From: Rhizomucor pusillus
Lineage: Eukaryota; Mucoromycota; Mucoromycetes; Mucorales; Lichtheimiaceae
Direction of reading: 5' to 3'
Length of the DNA: 64,000 nucleotides
Assembly: GCA_900175165.2 (NCBI GenBank)
Contig: FWWN02000225.1
Span: 26,295-90,294, forward strand
Shown here one piece after another: positions 12,864-24,235 of the stretch. A program made the position numbers and the translations under genes. Every line of letters begins with the position of its first letter. The stretch's first letter is position 1. The notes below the pieces were generated by a model. It saw only the letters and a program-made list of their open reading frames with translations. It searched no databases and was not told the origin of the DNA.

Positions 12864-13727
12864 CTACAGATTGCGGTATCTGCGTTTTCCAGCGCATTTC
12901 ATGGCTTGAACTTCCGGGCTCATTCTGCACGATTCTTCCATTCGCAAGTGTCGTTTCAGTGCATCTGTACGAGCAAAGGCCTTCTTGCAGGAAACACATG
13001 CATAGGGCTTGTCCCCCGTATGAACCCGAATATGTCGCTGCAGATCGTGTTTTCGCGCGAAAGCCCGAGGACAGATGTAGCAAAGATATGGACGCAGATC
13101 ACACACTTGACTATTATTATTTTGGCCCAACTTTTGGCTGCTTTGGTGGTGGGATGGACTGGTGCCGTCGGTGGTGGGAGACGACTTTGGAGCGGGCGGT
13201 GGATAAGGCGGAATGTACATGATTTGGTCCGCGGATACCGTTTCCGGTGGATGCTGGAGTGTCTGCTGGCATCCAATGTTGCTGTAAGCACCAGTCAAGG
13301 CCGATTGTTGGTATGCCAGAGGACTGCTTACGAAGCAGCAGTCGGGTGAGAAGGGCGACGAAGCGATGGACGACGAGGACGAAGAGTGTGAGAGTCGGTG
13401 TTCGCCTGGAGACGAGGGTGCCGTTGCCAGATCGTCGCTCAGAATAGAAAGTTTATAGTCATTGTAGTAATACAAACTACTAGCGCTATTGTTCTTGTGG
13501 TCGTACGTCGTTTCGCAGCCAGCCTGCAGTCGATATTCTGATGCAGCATTGGTAAGATCTGTTTGAGGCGGTTGCGACATTTCAGGATGATAGTACAGCG
13601 TTTCCTGCTGGGGATAACATGCTGGCAAAGACACATAATTGAATGCTGGGATAGTGGCGTCCTTGTTAATGACGGGGTACTGCTGTTTGCCAGAATACAT
13701 ATCGCATGGGTGGTACAGTCTACTCAT
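12864..13727 (-). CDS. C2H2 zinc-finger transcription factor (two fingers, Crz1/Msn-like arrangement)
   Basis: Single-exon gene of 287 residues. The first ~200 residues are rich in Tyr, Pro, Ser and Gln with a run of Ser (HSSSSSSIASSP), typical of an activation or regulatory region. The C-terminal ~70 residues hold two C2H2 fingers: CYICPRAFARKHDLQRHIRV with linker HTGDKP, then CVSCKKAFARTDALKRHLR. The finger helices (RKHDLQRH and RTDALKRH) resemble the last fingers of fungal Crz1-type proteins, but no calcineurin-docking motif is evident, so target and pathway stay open. A basic tail (KRRYRNL) ends the protein. A long, gene-free upstream region suggests complex regulation. Confidence 0.85.
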   Translation of the reverse strand: MSRLYHPCDMYSGKQQYPVINKDATIPAFNYVSLPACYPQQETLYYHPEMSQPPQTDLTNAASEYRLQAGCETTYDHKNNSASSLYYYNDYKLSILSDDLATAPSSPGEHRLSHSSSSSSIASSPFSPDCCFVSSPLAYQQSALTGAYSNIGCQQTLQHPPETVSADQIMYIPPYPPPAPKSSPTTDGTSPSHHQSSQKLGQNNNSQVCDLRPYLCYICPRAFARKHDLQRHIRVHTGDKPYACVSCKKAFARTDALKRHLRMEESCRMSPEVQAMKCAGKRRYRNL

Positions 13728-15855
13728 TTACAACTGGAGGATAACAAGGTAATAGTAATAGTAGTGGTGGTAGAAGTAGTAAGGAAATATAATAGATGTG
13801 TTGATGATGTGCCTTTTTGTATTTTTGATGAGAAAGGAAGAGGAAAGGTCGTTTCGATGGAAAAAGCAAGGACCCTTTTTAAAGTGGATTAGATTTTATC
13901 GCACGCGAGCTTCAAGCTAATGTTCGCGCGGCAGAAACCTGCATTAACCGATCGATAGCACTGTAGAACCATCAATAAAAGTGTACACACACACAAGTCG
14001 ATAACCTACCCCTTTTTTGCGCTAATCTCTTCCAGACGTCAAAGCCACGATGCTGCCTGCAATCCCCAGTCCCCCCTTTTCTACAAAGCAAACTTATCGC
14101 CGAAGACTTGAAAGCTTATTTTGACTATTCTACACAATTATATTTGCATACACCAAAGTGAAAGAGATATTTGATACATTGAGAGTGTCCATGAATGTCG
14201 ATCATAGGGGATGATCACCCTCCTCTTCTTCTTATTCCCCATAATGGTTACCGTAACAATGATGGGTATTTTATTCACAGGAATGTTGATAATCAATGAA
14301 AAAGTTTGCTTGCTCCTCCTCGATTAATGACGGGAAGCTAATCTTGAAACAAAAAAAGAAAAAAAAAAACTTTTGTGCTGGTCACTCTAGTGAAACGCTA
14401 ACTGTTCGTTGATTGGAGAAGGAAATCTTTCCTTTTTCTCCAACTCTTGCAAAGAGAAATGACAACAAAAAGATATCGCCTGTTGTCTGTTGCAAAAAGG
14501 AGTGTCCCTAGATTGCAAAGCTTCCGCGCTTGACTAAATGAGAAACGAGTCGATACTATGTAACAATAGTGTATGTGAAGTCATTCTTGCACAGGCATTG
14601 CTTCTGCAACTCCCCGCGCTGTTGCAGCAGCAGCAGCTCTGTTGCTCCTATTGATGGATGCTGCTCTCCTCTTTTTGGAGGATTCAATTGCTCTCGGGAA
14701 AACCAAAAACTTGGATGGATATGAAGGCCCTCGCGCGAATGTATGCATGGCTAGATAAGAACCAAATCTTTCCAGAAAGCGAAGAGGCGCTGTGGAGTAT
14801 ACTGTACAGGCTTTTTATGTTCCTGCTGCTACCTTTGCGTTTGCGTCATCTATTCTTCCTCCTAAAAGGAGATAGAGAGACTACATAGTAGAGTGCTGCA
14901 AATGTCGATTATTATTATCAGATAAGATGACTTGTAATACTACGAAAATAGAGATTTGCTCTACCTTGTAAGCGGATATGATTCAAGCAGGTTCCAATTT
15001 AGTACGGAACGAGCATCAGGCGCTTAGTGATTTCTTACAAAGAACTGTTACCAAACCAACGGGGACGGGATAAATACTTTACTATCGTTAATCGACGAGC
15101 ACTCTGCACCAAGCATAACTAACTAGCCCACACGTGATCAATATTACAGGCGGTGCACCAAGTATCAGACGAACTGAACAGGTGCCCATTCTAACAGATA
15201 TGTGGTATGCTCGAGTACGGTATGCAGATGATACACATGCAAGTCTCCTCCTCCTGTATGTGGAAATAATGATCTGATATGTCGTATCGCTATCAGCATT
15301 TACGAACAATAATGCTGAATAATCTCATCATTAACGTAAAGAGAAGGGACGCTTCTTGTCGAGGCAAAGATTAAGCTCGTTTGTCTATCTTTTGGACAAT
15401 TCCGAGAGCGAACCTACGATTACAACGACATCGATATTTGCATTGTTTGGACAATGTAGGGGAATAATATGTAATAATGCTTGCTGATTGTGACTCCTCA
15501 ACTCGCTTAAATCGCTGCATCTGCATCCAGGTTTTCTTTTTGCTCACTGATCTTCACGAGCCAAGGGGTTGGAATTTTAGGAGGGTTCTATCCTTGTCAA
15601 AAGGAGCAGAAACCCAAAAATTTATCCATTGACCTATCCATGGCCGCGTAGAATGCCACGCTTCACCGCAGACGCACATCATTTTATGCAGGGTGCTCAA
15701 GCTTTATGCATTCAATGCCCGGACAGACAAAATAAGGAGGGAAAGAAAAATCTAGTTGCTTGTTTTTTGAGTCTACAGGGCGACGTGGCAGAATTCATTT
15801 TTATGAAAACAGGGAAAGAAAAGAAGAGAAAAAATTAAGCAAAAAAGAAGAGTAT
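13728..15855. other. Long intergenic region upstream of the C2H2 gene
   Basis: About 2.1 kb without a supported gene. It contains a GT/GTAGTAGTGG-rich stretch just before the C2H2 start, A-runs near 14350, a CAG-rich patch near 14620-14640, and only short random frames. It probably includes the C2H2 promoter and 5' UTR plus the 3' UTR of the complex I gene. Confidence 0.4.
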
Positions 15856-18382
15856 CTAGGCATGTGCTCTCTCGAGTTCATCGTCTACTTCTTTACCCTG
15901 TACCCAGACCTTGGCGCACTTGGCCATGGTGCTAGACGCACGCGAGATAGCGTCTGTCTGGTAGAAGTTCTTAATCACAGAGGTGAGTACTTCGCCGCTG
16001 CTCTTGACGCCAGGCTTCTGCAAGGTGGAAAGACCGAGTTGAGAGACAGACGAGGGTTCGACAACGTCGTATCGAGTAAGTGCAGGACTGATCTCGGAAA
16101 GACGAGCACGAAGGCTGGGCAAATCATCATACGGCAGAGTCTTTCCTGCAAGCTCTGATAATGCACGGATGATCTTCCAATCCTCACGAGCAGCTGCGGG
16201 TGGGTTGACACCTGCACGCGTGATCTGTGTACGGCCTTCAGTGTTCATATATCTATGCAGTTATTCGTGAATACAAACATGCACCTCAATTTCTGACCTT
16301 TATATATCACTCACGTGGCATTCTTTTCGGTGAAAGCGGAGCCGGGAAGGATAACATCGGCGTACTGAGCACCAACGTCACCGTGGTGGCCTTGGTAGAC
16401 AACAAAGGCGTCCTTGGGAACGTCGGCAGCAGTGATTTCGTCAGCGTTCAAAAGGTACAAGAATTTGGCTGGGGTAGAGGCTGCTTCCTTGGAAGTAGGG
16501 ACGAAACCAATTTCATAAGCAGCGGTTCGGCCGGCAGCCTACAAGCGAATAATAACTTGCTAAGCATCGAGCATACAGAAATCGACTTCGTTCAAATACT
16601 TACGCGTTGGAGAACATTGAAACCGTTCCAGTCTTCCTGGAAGATGGTGTTCTTGTGCTTCTCAGCGAGCTCAGCGACCTTGGAAAGAAGGTAGTTGCTA
16701 TCCTTTGCATTCTCGACAACGCCGGAGCCAACAAGGATAAGAGGACGCTTAGCTTCTGCGAGACGCTTGGCGAAGGGATGAGAGCCGTCAAGGAGGGACT
16801 CGATGGACTTGGTATCTTGGCCAATGTGCTCATAGTCATAAGTAAGGTCGACAGCCTCGCCAATCAAACCAAAGTCCTGTCCGTTGTGGAGGTATGCCTT
16901 GCGGAAACGGGTGTTCAAAATGGGAGCTTCGTGACGAGGGTTGGAGCCGACAAAGAGGACGACGTCAGCATCCTCAACGCCAGCAATGGTGGAGTTGAGG
17001 ACGTAGTTGGAGCGGAAATCGTTGTTGACGGCAAGGGGGCTGCCCCCGTTGGGGGCATCGATGGTCAAGTTTTCGGAGCCGATACGATTGAACAAATCCT
17101 TCAATGCGACCATGGACTCGGCATCAGCGAGGTGACCGGCAATAGCCTTAGCGCTGTTGCCTTCAACCTTGGAAAGCTCTTCACCGACACGCTGCATGGC
17201 CTTCTCCCAGCTGGTAGGAACAAAGCGGTTGCCTTCGCGAACCAGAGGAGTTGTCAAACGCTGTACTTTCAAACCGTCGTAGAAGAAGCGAGTCTTGTCT
17301 GAGATCCATTCCTCGTTTATCTCGTCGTTCAATCGAGGCAAGATGCGCATAACTTCAACACCGCGAGTATCAAGACGAATGTTGCTACCAATGGCATCAG
17401 AAACATCAATGGTCTCGTATTTCTTGAGTTCCCAAGGTCTGGCCTTCATTTGGTATGGCTTGGAAGTCAATGCACCGACAGGGCAAAGGTCGATAACATT
17501 GCCAGACATTTCAGAGTCGATAGTTCTCTCGATGTAAGTGCTGATCTGCATGTCGTTACCACGGCCGCTAGTACCCAATTCGGGAGCACCAGCGACTTCG
17601 TTAGCGAAACGGACGCAACGAGTGCACTGAATACAACGGGTCATCTCGGTCTTGATCAAAGGTCCAAAGTTCTTATCTTCGACAGCGCGCTTGCCACGAG
17701 GTTCGTGGAAACGACCACGGTCACTACCGTAGCGCATGCTTTGATCCTGAAGATCACACTCACCACCCTGGTCACAAATAGGGCAGTCGAGAGGATGGTT
17801 GTAAAGCAAGAATTCCATAACACCCTCGCGGGCCTTGTGAACCATGGGCGTGTTGGTCTTGACCTTCATGCCGGGCATAACAGGGTAGGCGCAGGATGCA
17901 ACGGGTTTGGGTGCTCGTTCAACTTCGACAAGGCACATACGGCAGTTACCAGCAACCGAGAGACGATCTAGCACCAGCGTTAGAGAAATACGTCCTACAT
18001 GGCTATTCATTGTCTTTTTCTCTTTTCTGTGCATTACCGTGGTAGCAGAAGCGGGGAATCTATCCAGACAAATACATTGGTAAGCAGGTCATGACAGGTG
18101 AACAAAAGGACCGATTGGTGACTTACATCGACGCCAGCTTTTTCGCAAGCCTGGATAAGAGCAGAGCCCTGTTCAATCATAACTGATTTGCCGTCGACGA
18201 AAACTTCAATTTCATCCTTTTTGCTGGAGGTGGCAGAGAATGCACGTGCTAGTTGATGCAATGTGTGTGAGTGTGGGTCGTTTAGCATGTCGACAGAGTG
18301 AATTAGTGTTCGCTGTACCTCCACCGTTCAAAAGAGCCGGCGCTCTACGTGCAACGCCAGCTTTGTTGATGACGCGCAACAT
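15856..18382 (-). CDS. NDUFS1: NADH-ubiquinone oxidoreductase 75/78 kDa subunit (NDUFS1), mitochondrial
   Basis: Largest Fe-S subunit of the complex I N-module; it carries electrons from the FMN site towards quinone. Six exons (18382-18319, 18248-18127, 18059-18038, 17967-16604, 16538-16315, 16252-15856) give 730 residues, the usual size. The N-terminus is Arg/Ala-rich and looks like a mitochondrial presequence ([18 protein letters not shown]). [2Fe-2S] ligands lie in [19 protein letters not shown]. [4Fe-4S] motifs include [33 protein letters not shown] and [16 protein letters not shown]. The molybdopterin-oxidoreductase-like domain follows, with [17 protein letters not shown]. Exon 3 is only 22 nt but is required to keep the CYH ligand region in frame. 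High codon bias fits strong expression. Confidence 0.97.
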
Positions 18383-18576
18383 GACGAAATGGAGTGGAGT
18401 GGGGAGTGTAAAGAGTCACTTAAAAAATACGAGTGAAAGTGCGGCCCACTGGACGAAAGGCTCTCGCGCTGTGCAGTCTGACCAAGGGCCGGACAAGGTA
18501 TAAACGAAAAAACAAATTTGAAACACAGCGCTGTGACGTTACCGGTAAATTATTCATCCTTTTACTTTAGAAGGAA

Positions 18577-20200
18577 TTATCGTCGCAGCGTCCATCCTGA
18601 TCCCACCTTTTTCAGGTAGTGGCGACGTGAAAGTAGATCAATTAAAATACTAACATTATCTTGGTTGTATGAATTTGAAGCATCCTGCGCGATATCAATC
18701 ACATCATTCAGCGACAACAACTGCGTCGGTCGATCAGCGAAAATTGTGTATATCCGCGTGAGCTGTGTTGATCCAGGAGGTTTCTGGAACGCCCTTGGAA
18801 AGTAGTGAAGACTGAAACGCTCGGGTATCTGACCAGTAAGGCCTGCCATCATGGTCACGCTGACGTTGCTAGACTCTCCGCTGTACAAGGAACTGTTCTC
18901 TCTCTTTTCGGCTGTCGGCGCCGTTCGTGGTATTATTTGTGAAAACTCGTAAGCTCCAATGTATGAATTGTTATCACCATGCTCTGAAGGCTCTTGTGGT
19001 GTCCTTGCTCGAAATTCGAATTCATCTTTCACTGAACGTCTAGCCCAACCATCCTCGTCGTCTACTTCAATGTCTAAAGCCATGGAATCATTATCTGACC
19101 GCTGTCGTTTTGAAGGCCGTAGATCTTCGTTGTATTGTGCATGGACACGCTCCATGGTAGGTGTATTTGCCAGTCGCAGCCCTTCTAAATCGCCCTTGTC
19201 ACTGTAAACGCTTCTGCCTCCCGGAGATCGTTGTACCCTTCGCAACGTCGGCAATTCTTGGCCGTTACCCATTTGTCGCAGACGTTCTTGTCGTGCTTTC
19301 ATAAATTGTTCGAAATGGTCTTTATCCGAACTGTCGTTGTCAGCCATAAAGTCATTCATTTGTTCTGCAGAGGCGCGCCCTTTGCCTTTGTCTTGAGGTT
19401 TTGCTGCTGCTGCTGATGAACTACTTGCTTTCGAGGACGGCGGACTAGTTGCTCCAGCTGTACGCAGCATATCGTCGGTTATCATCCGCGCTGCTTCGCG
19501 AGCGGGTGTCCCAATTAGCTGTGAAGGGGAGATGCCAAAGGATATAGTATGTGGAGGAGACGTGCGTAAGCCTCTATCTGACATTCCTTCTTCTGAGGTC
19601 ACATTGCTGTCACTTAGTGCTGTCAGTGCTGGGCGTGGCATGGATGTTGCAGATGTGGATATTGAAGGCATTGAAGGTTGGAGAGCGCCGGTATGCTGAC
19701 GGTATTGTCGACGAATCATTTCGGCTAACGGACGCGCGCCTCCTCGTGAATATGGGCTGCCGTCCGTTTCTTCATTGTTTTTGCCCTTTAAGCTGCCAGT
19801 AATAGATGATATTTCGCTCTCCAGTCGATCAAATGCTGTCCGTCCTCTGTGGTCGGCATAGGAAGACTCAGGAGTCGTTTCGCTTATTGGAGGTCGATTC
19901 GAAGTCGCCCCATTGTTGTTACGACCAGGAAGCTGATCCAGATTCTGAAAGAAGTACAACCATAACTGAAGGAACGTCAGACACGGATGCAGAGATTACC
20001 TATACGATCTTTCTGTATACCTTGCTACCATCCCACACTGATCGGCTTGCGTCCGTGAATCTGTCCAAATGTGGAATAATATCTGCAGTTACGATTTGGT
20101 GGCATCTCGCAAAGTTCTGATCGATAGCTTGAAGCGTGAGGGTTATATTTTGTTGGAGCTTTTCAAGTTCGGCGTTCGCTTCATCGTCATTCAGTGCCAT
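18577..20200 (-). CDS. ASK1: DASH/Dam1 complex subunit Ask1, long form
   Basis: Subunit of the outer-kinetochore DASH ring that couples kinetochores to spindle microtubules; a fungal-specific complex. Two exons, 20200-20021 and 19965-18577, give 522 residues. The N-terminal domain (residues ~8-75) is diagnostic: LEKLQQNITLTLQAIDQNFA, IVTADIIPHLDRF, SRSVWDGSKLWLYFFQNLDQ. A long, disordered, Ser/Pro/Arg-rich middle contains many possible phosphorylation sites, as expected for a Cdk/Ipl1 target. The last ~85 residues (FSLHYFPRAFQKPPGSTQLT to the end) look folded and resemble a small winged helix. Budding-yeast Ask1 is much shorter, about 290 residues. The chosen start, MALNDDEANAELEKL, sits just before the conserved helix; the frame is open further upstream. 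Confidence 0.9.
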
Positions 20201-20604
20201 TGATCGTCGTCGTAGTCTGTTCGCAGAGAAGACCGCGTGCCTGAAAATCAAAAAATTAGCCCTCTTGCCCTTTGCGTGATAACTCCAGGAAATCCGTCCC
20301 ATTGACTTGCTGTGTTCCTTTTCTTTATAGCACTCTTAAGTTGTTCAACAATTTGATGTCTAAGGTACTATATCTGCAGGATATCCAGGACTCTCATTTA
20401 TCAACGGAAGACTTATTTTTGCTAGTAATACGTATCCTTAATTAACTTGACACGCTTACATTATCCCTATTTCCAACCAACTCCATGCAAAACCAAAGCA
20501 TCATTGTATATAAAGTAGCAACTAGTGTTCTTTAACTTTTATTGCTAATCTACGGCTGGTATTAATATCATTGTAAATGCTATCAGAGATTTATGAGTAT
20601 TGTT

Positions 20605-23600
20605 CTACGTATGCGAGTTCGAAGGGAGCTGTGGAAGTTCTTCCAAAAGGTCATCGTAATATGTAATACGATATCGAGAGTTTCGTCCGGTTGACGATGA
20701 AGCCATGCTTGATCTTACAGGCAGCGTACGGGAGCGCCTCATCGTCGGCGGCTGGAGAAGATGGTAAGATGCATCTTCTTCAGGTGATAAGTGCCGAGAT
20801 GACCGTGTATAGTAGGAAATAGTCAAGCTTCTTTGCATAGCAGGCCGTTCAACAATGATCTCGCTATACATGCATCCATCCTGCCATCGAATCGGCACAG
20901 GTCTTGGTGGCAAAGAGTTTCGTCGACGTTCTTGCATCGGTTCCTTCTCCCGCGCGTACATCCATCCAGGCGCAGATCTGCGCCTGTCTTGTACTTGCTC
21001 GCTTTCTTGTCTCTCTGCTGCTCGCAAGTATTGCACTAGATCCGGCATTGACCTAGTCGCTAGCCTTGTAGGGTGTGAGCATTCTGGATATGATTTTCGT
21101 CTAGACTGTACAAATAGATTCCACATAGTGTCTATATTATCTGATACAGGGTCTTCAAAAATAGTCCATGATCTTCTGCTCTGCGTGGCAAAACTGCTCC
21201 GAGTTTGCATGGCACGGTCGTACAGATCTAAGAACTCGGAGATTGCAAGGCCGGTGTCCCGTGTATTAAACAATGCAGAGCAATCGTCCGCTGGCGGCAG
21301 TTCTTGCTCTTCTTCTACTTCGGTCTTCTCTTCTAGCTGCTGCTGGCGCCATTGCAAATCTAGTCTGTTGCTGCTGACAAGACCGCGTCGGCTTTGAGCA
21401 TCTTCTTCACTGTGGGCAAGCGACAACGGGCGAATAAATACGTTGTTGATCTTACGGTCATCATCGCTCTCCTCCGTATCGCTTTCCTTGTCTATATCCA
21501 CTTGCTCGATAGCTTCGCGCTCAGTTACTGTGCAAAAGTCGAGCCCGACTCCGCCCGTATCCATCATTGTAAGTCGATGAGGATGGCGTTTGTCCGCATA
21601 GAAGCCGTTTTCTTCATGAAGATCCAGTTTCTTTCCAATGGATTGTATCATTTCGAAATTATTGTGTGCATGGTGATTTTCAGAGGGATGACTGTCTTCG
21701 TGGCGATAGACCTGAGGAAGCAGATGCTTTACACTGTCGCTGACCATCGGTGTCAGTAGTTTTTTGTGCAAAGCAGGATCCTTGAATTGCTCAGACAAGT
21801 CATTCTTTTTGCTTTTATCCTTGCTCTTGCTATGTTTTTGCAGGAGGCCATCCTTGTGGGACTTTTCATCCTCGTCTATTTCATTCTCGTATTCGCTAAC
21901 AGGAATAGTGGCTGCTTTGCTGGCATCCCAAGTATTGCTCATGTACGATCCAAGCTTTTCCATGCGTTTGTAGTATAGATATTGGAATGCGATAGTGAGG
22001 ACGGGCAACGGTATAAGCATGAATGACTGCACGTGACCACCCTTGAGGTTCAATATGATGATCATGAAAAGCTGAAAGAGAATCGTCGAGACAAGGATGG
22101 TGTGATAGAGCACGGGCCACATTCTGCCACCGCTCTCGATCTTCGTGACAAATATGTACATAAGCATGTACTTATACACGATGGTCGCGACGCAAAAGTA
22201 TAACAACGTAAATGGCAGAACAAATGGAGCGATTGCTGAATATAACAGACCAATTGTGAAAAAGAAAAGCAGTAAACCGTAGTGCGCTGGATAATCGAAT
22301 TCGGGTGGTTGCGCCATTTCTCGCAGCTGGCGAGGACTGGGGCGAGTGATCCATTTTCGAAGACTGATCGTTACCAACGGCAAAACTTGAGCCAGATCCA
22401 TTGTGATGCCAAGTGCTTTGATGCATGTGTAGTTGATCCAAAACGTCGACACATCCGAAAGGTTCTTTGCAAGTTGTGTAATGTTATCGCTAACCGAGTT
22501 ATTTGAATCCAGTTTTCCTGACGTGACAAGCGACTTGATCTGACCGTAGATGCTAATCAGGATGGATGTCAACATGAAGACCAGAAGATTGTTAATGATG
22601 AAGAAAATATAGAGCTTGGTGAAGACTTTGCGATCAAGAGTCGTCTGCGTCTGATAACCTTGCTGCTGAGAGATGAAGCGGAAGAGGTAAGGGAGAACGA
22701 AGAAGAATATTGCCATGACAATTGGAGTGAACCAGGCCTGGATGATACCGATTAGGAACGAGTTGTTGTTTATAAAGTCTTCAGAGTTGGGTATCAAGCG
22801 AATAAGATTGAGGATGTTGGATGTCGCCGAGAGAGCGCCGACAGGTATCATCCAAGAAAAGATTACCACCCAGTAAACAAGCCTGCCTATCCATAGCTTC
22901 GCTTTGTGTGTTTTTCCTTCCAGAGGCAAGTTTGGCCAAATCAAATCGGAAGGCGTTGGCGACAGACGCACCGCAAAGTGTTGACTTTTGTTCTTCTTGA
23001 TAAAAGTGAGTAGCGCTTGCTCTGTGGTGTGAGCGTATTCAACGCGAGAGAAAGATATCCATCCATAGTTTGCTGGCTTGGTGCTTTTACTTCGTAGCTC
23101 GTTGATCTCCTTTGCTAGATCCTTGACTTGCTTTGTATAATACTCTATAGCATCATGCTTGCGACCCCCGCAACCAAGGAAGCCACCAACTTTGACCGTC
23201 GGACGTTTCTTGTTCTTGCCTTTCCCATCTAAATAAAGTGTCAACTCCGTTCCCAGATATATGAAAGTTAAAGCCTCCTTTGTTTTTACCCTCTAAATAG
23301 AATGCCAGGGTGTTTTCGAGGTTGCGAACGGCCTCTTCATGCTCAACCGTGAGTTTATTCAATTTTGCGCTGTGGTGGCCGATGATAGCTTGTTCAATTG
23401 GATGCTGGATGACGCCTTTCATACCAGCTAACCATGACTTTAATTTGCTGTCCGATCGGGCTTCTTTAGGCACACTTGTTACGAGTAAAGACTTTGCGGA
23501 AACCTGATTCGGCGGGTCACGGAAAAATTGCTGGCGCATGTCAATATAGTCACAGGATGCACGATACAAAAAGTATGCAATGAATATCGTATAGATCCAG

Positions 23601-24235
23601 GTCGCAGTTGCCGGTGCCCAGTACCATCGTAAATCTTCTTGCTTCGAGGAGCTGTAATTGATGCCGGATATCGACAAGACATCGATACCAGCTGGGGGCG
23701 GCCAATCGCTGTATTTTTGTATGTGTAACCAGATTAGAATAAGCACGCGAAAGCCTTTTCAAAAATAAAAATTAAACCTTACCCAGTACGGTAAGTAGCG
23801 ACAATGTTAATTGGAATCAAGGCACAGACGCCAATGATACTCATAAGGAGTAAAAGATGCCGTAATAACCGGATACTTCTTATGAACAGTACAGCGTCAT
23901 ATCCAATTCGGTCCATAAGATAGCGGTCATCTGCCTTGAATACCGGTTTCACCCACGCGAAGCACCCTGATCCAATCGCCGGTGGCCGTCGTCTAAAGAC
24001 TGTCAGACCATATTTTCTCATGGTGTTGATACTTTGCAAACTGACTGTTGTACCTTGCCGTCGAGAATTTGTATTTTGGCGCATAAACAAGCGTATTTCT
24101 GGGACGCAGAAAATTGAATGCCAGGATCACCGCCACAGAAACTCCTAGATTGATCCCAAACTGTGTTGCCATTGCCTTGATATTGAGATTGGCATCCTGT
24201 TTCTTTTGATCCTCGAATGATACGTAGACATTCAT
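20605..24235 (-). CDS. CSC1: CSC1/OSCA-type calcium-permeable stress-gated cation channel
   Basis: Plasma-membrane or endomembrane channel of the TMEM63/OSCA (DUF221, RSN1) family, opened by osmotic or mechanical stress. Four exons (24235-24054, 24016-23783, 23708-23290, 23228-20605) give about 1150 residues. The N-terminal helix is GVSVAVILAFNFLRPRN, followed by YAPK and a basic loop. After helix 2 come DRIGYDAVLFIRSIRLL and WIYTIFIAYFLYR. A long cytosolic domain has SLLVTSVPKEARSD and GWISFSRVEYAHTTEQALL. The pore domain then reads IGRLVYWVVIFSWMIPVGAL, through LPYLFRFIS. The tail of more than 400 residues is charged and Arg/Ser-rich. The first intron (24053-24017) is only 37 nt and its exact borders are uncertain. 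Confidence 0.93.

Noticed and set aside
16050..16065. GGTTCGA-like string suggesting a tRNA B box
   Set aside because: Lies inside a coding exon, no matching A box or cloverleaf. I found no convincing tRNA or rRNA gene anywhere in the window.
16607..17302. Plus-strand 231-codon frame
   Set aside because: It is the antisense of the strongly conserved complex I 75 kDa exon; open only because of codon bias of the real gene.
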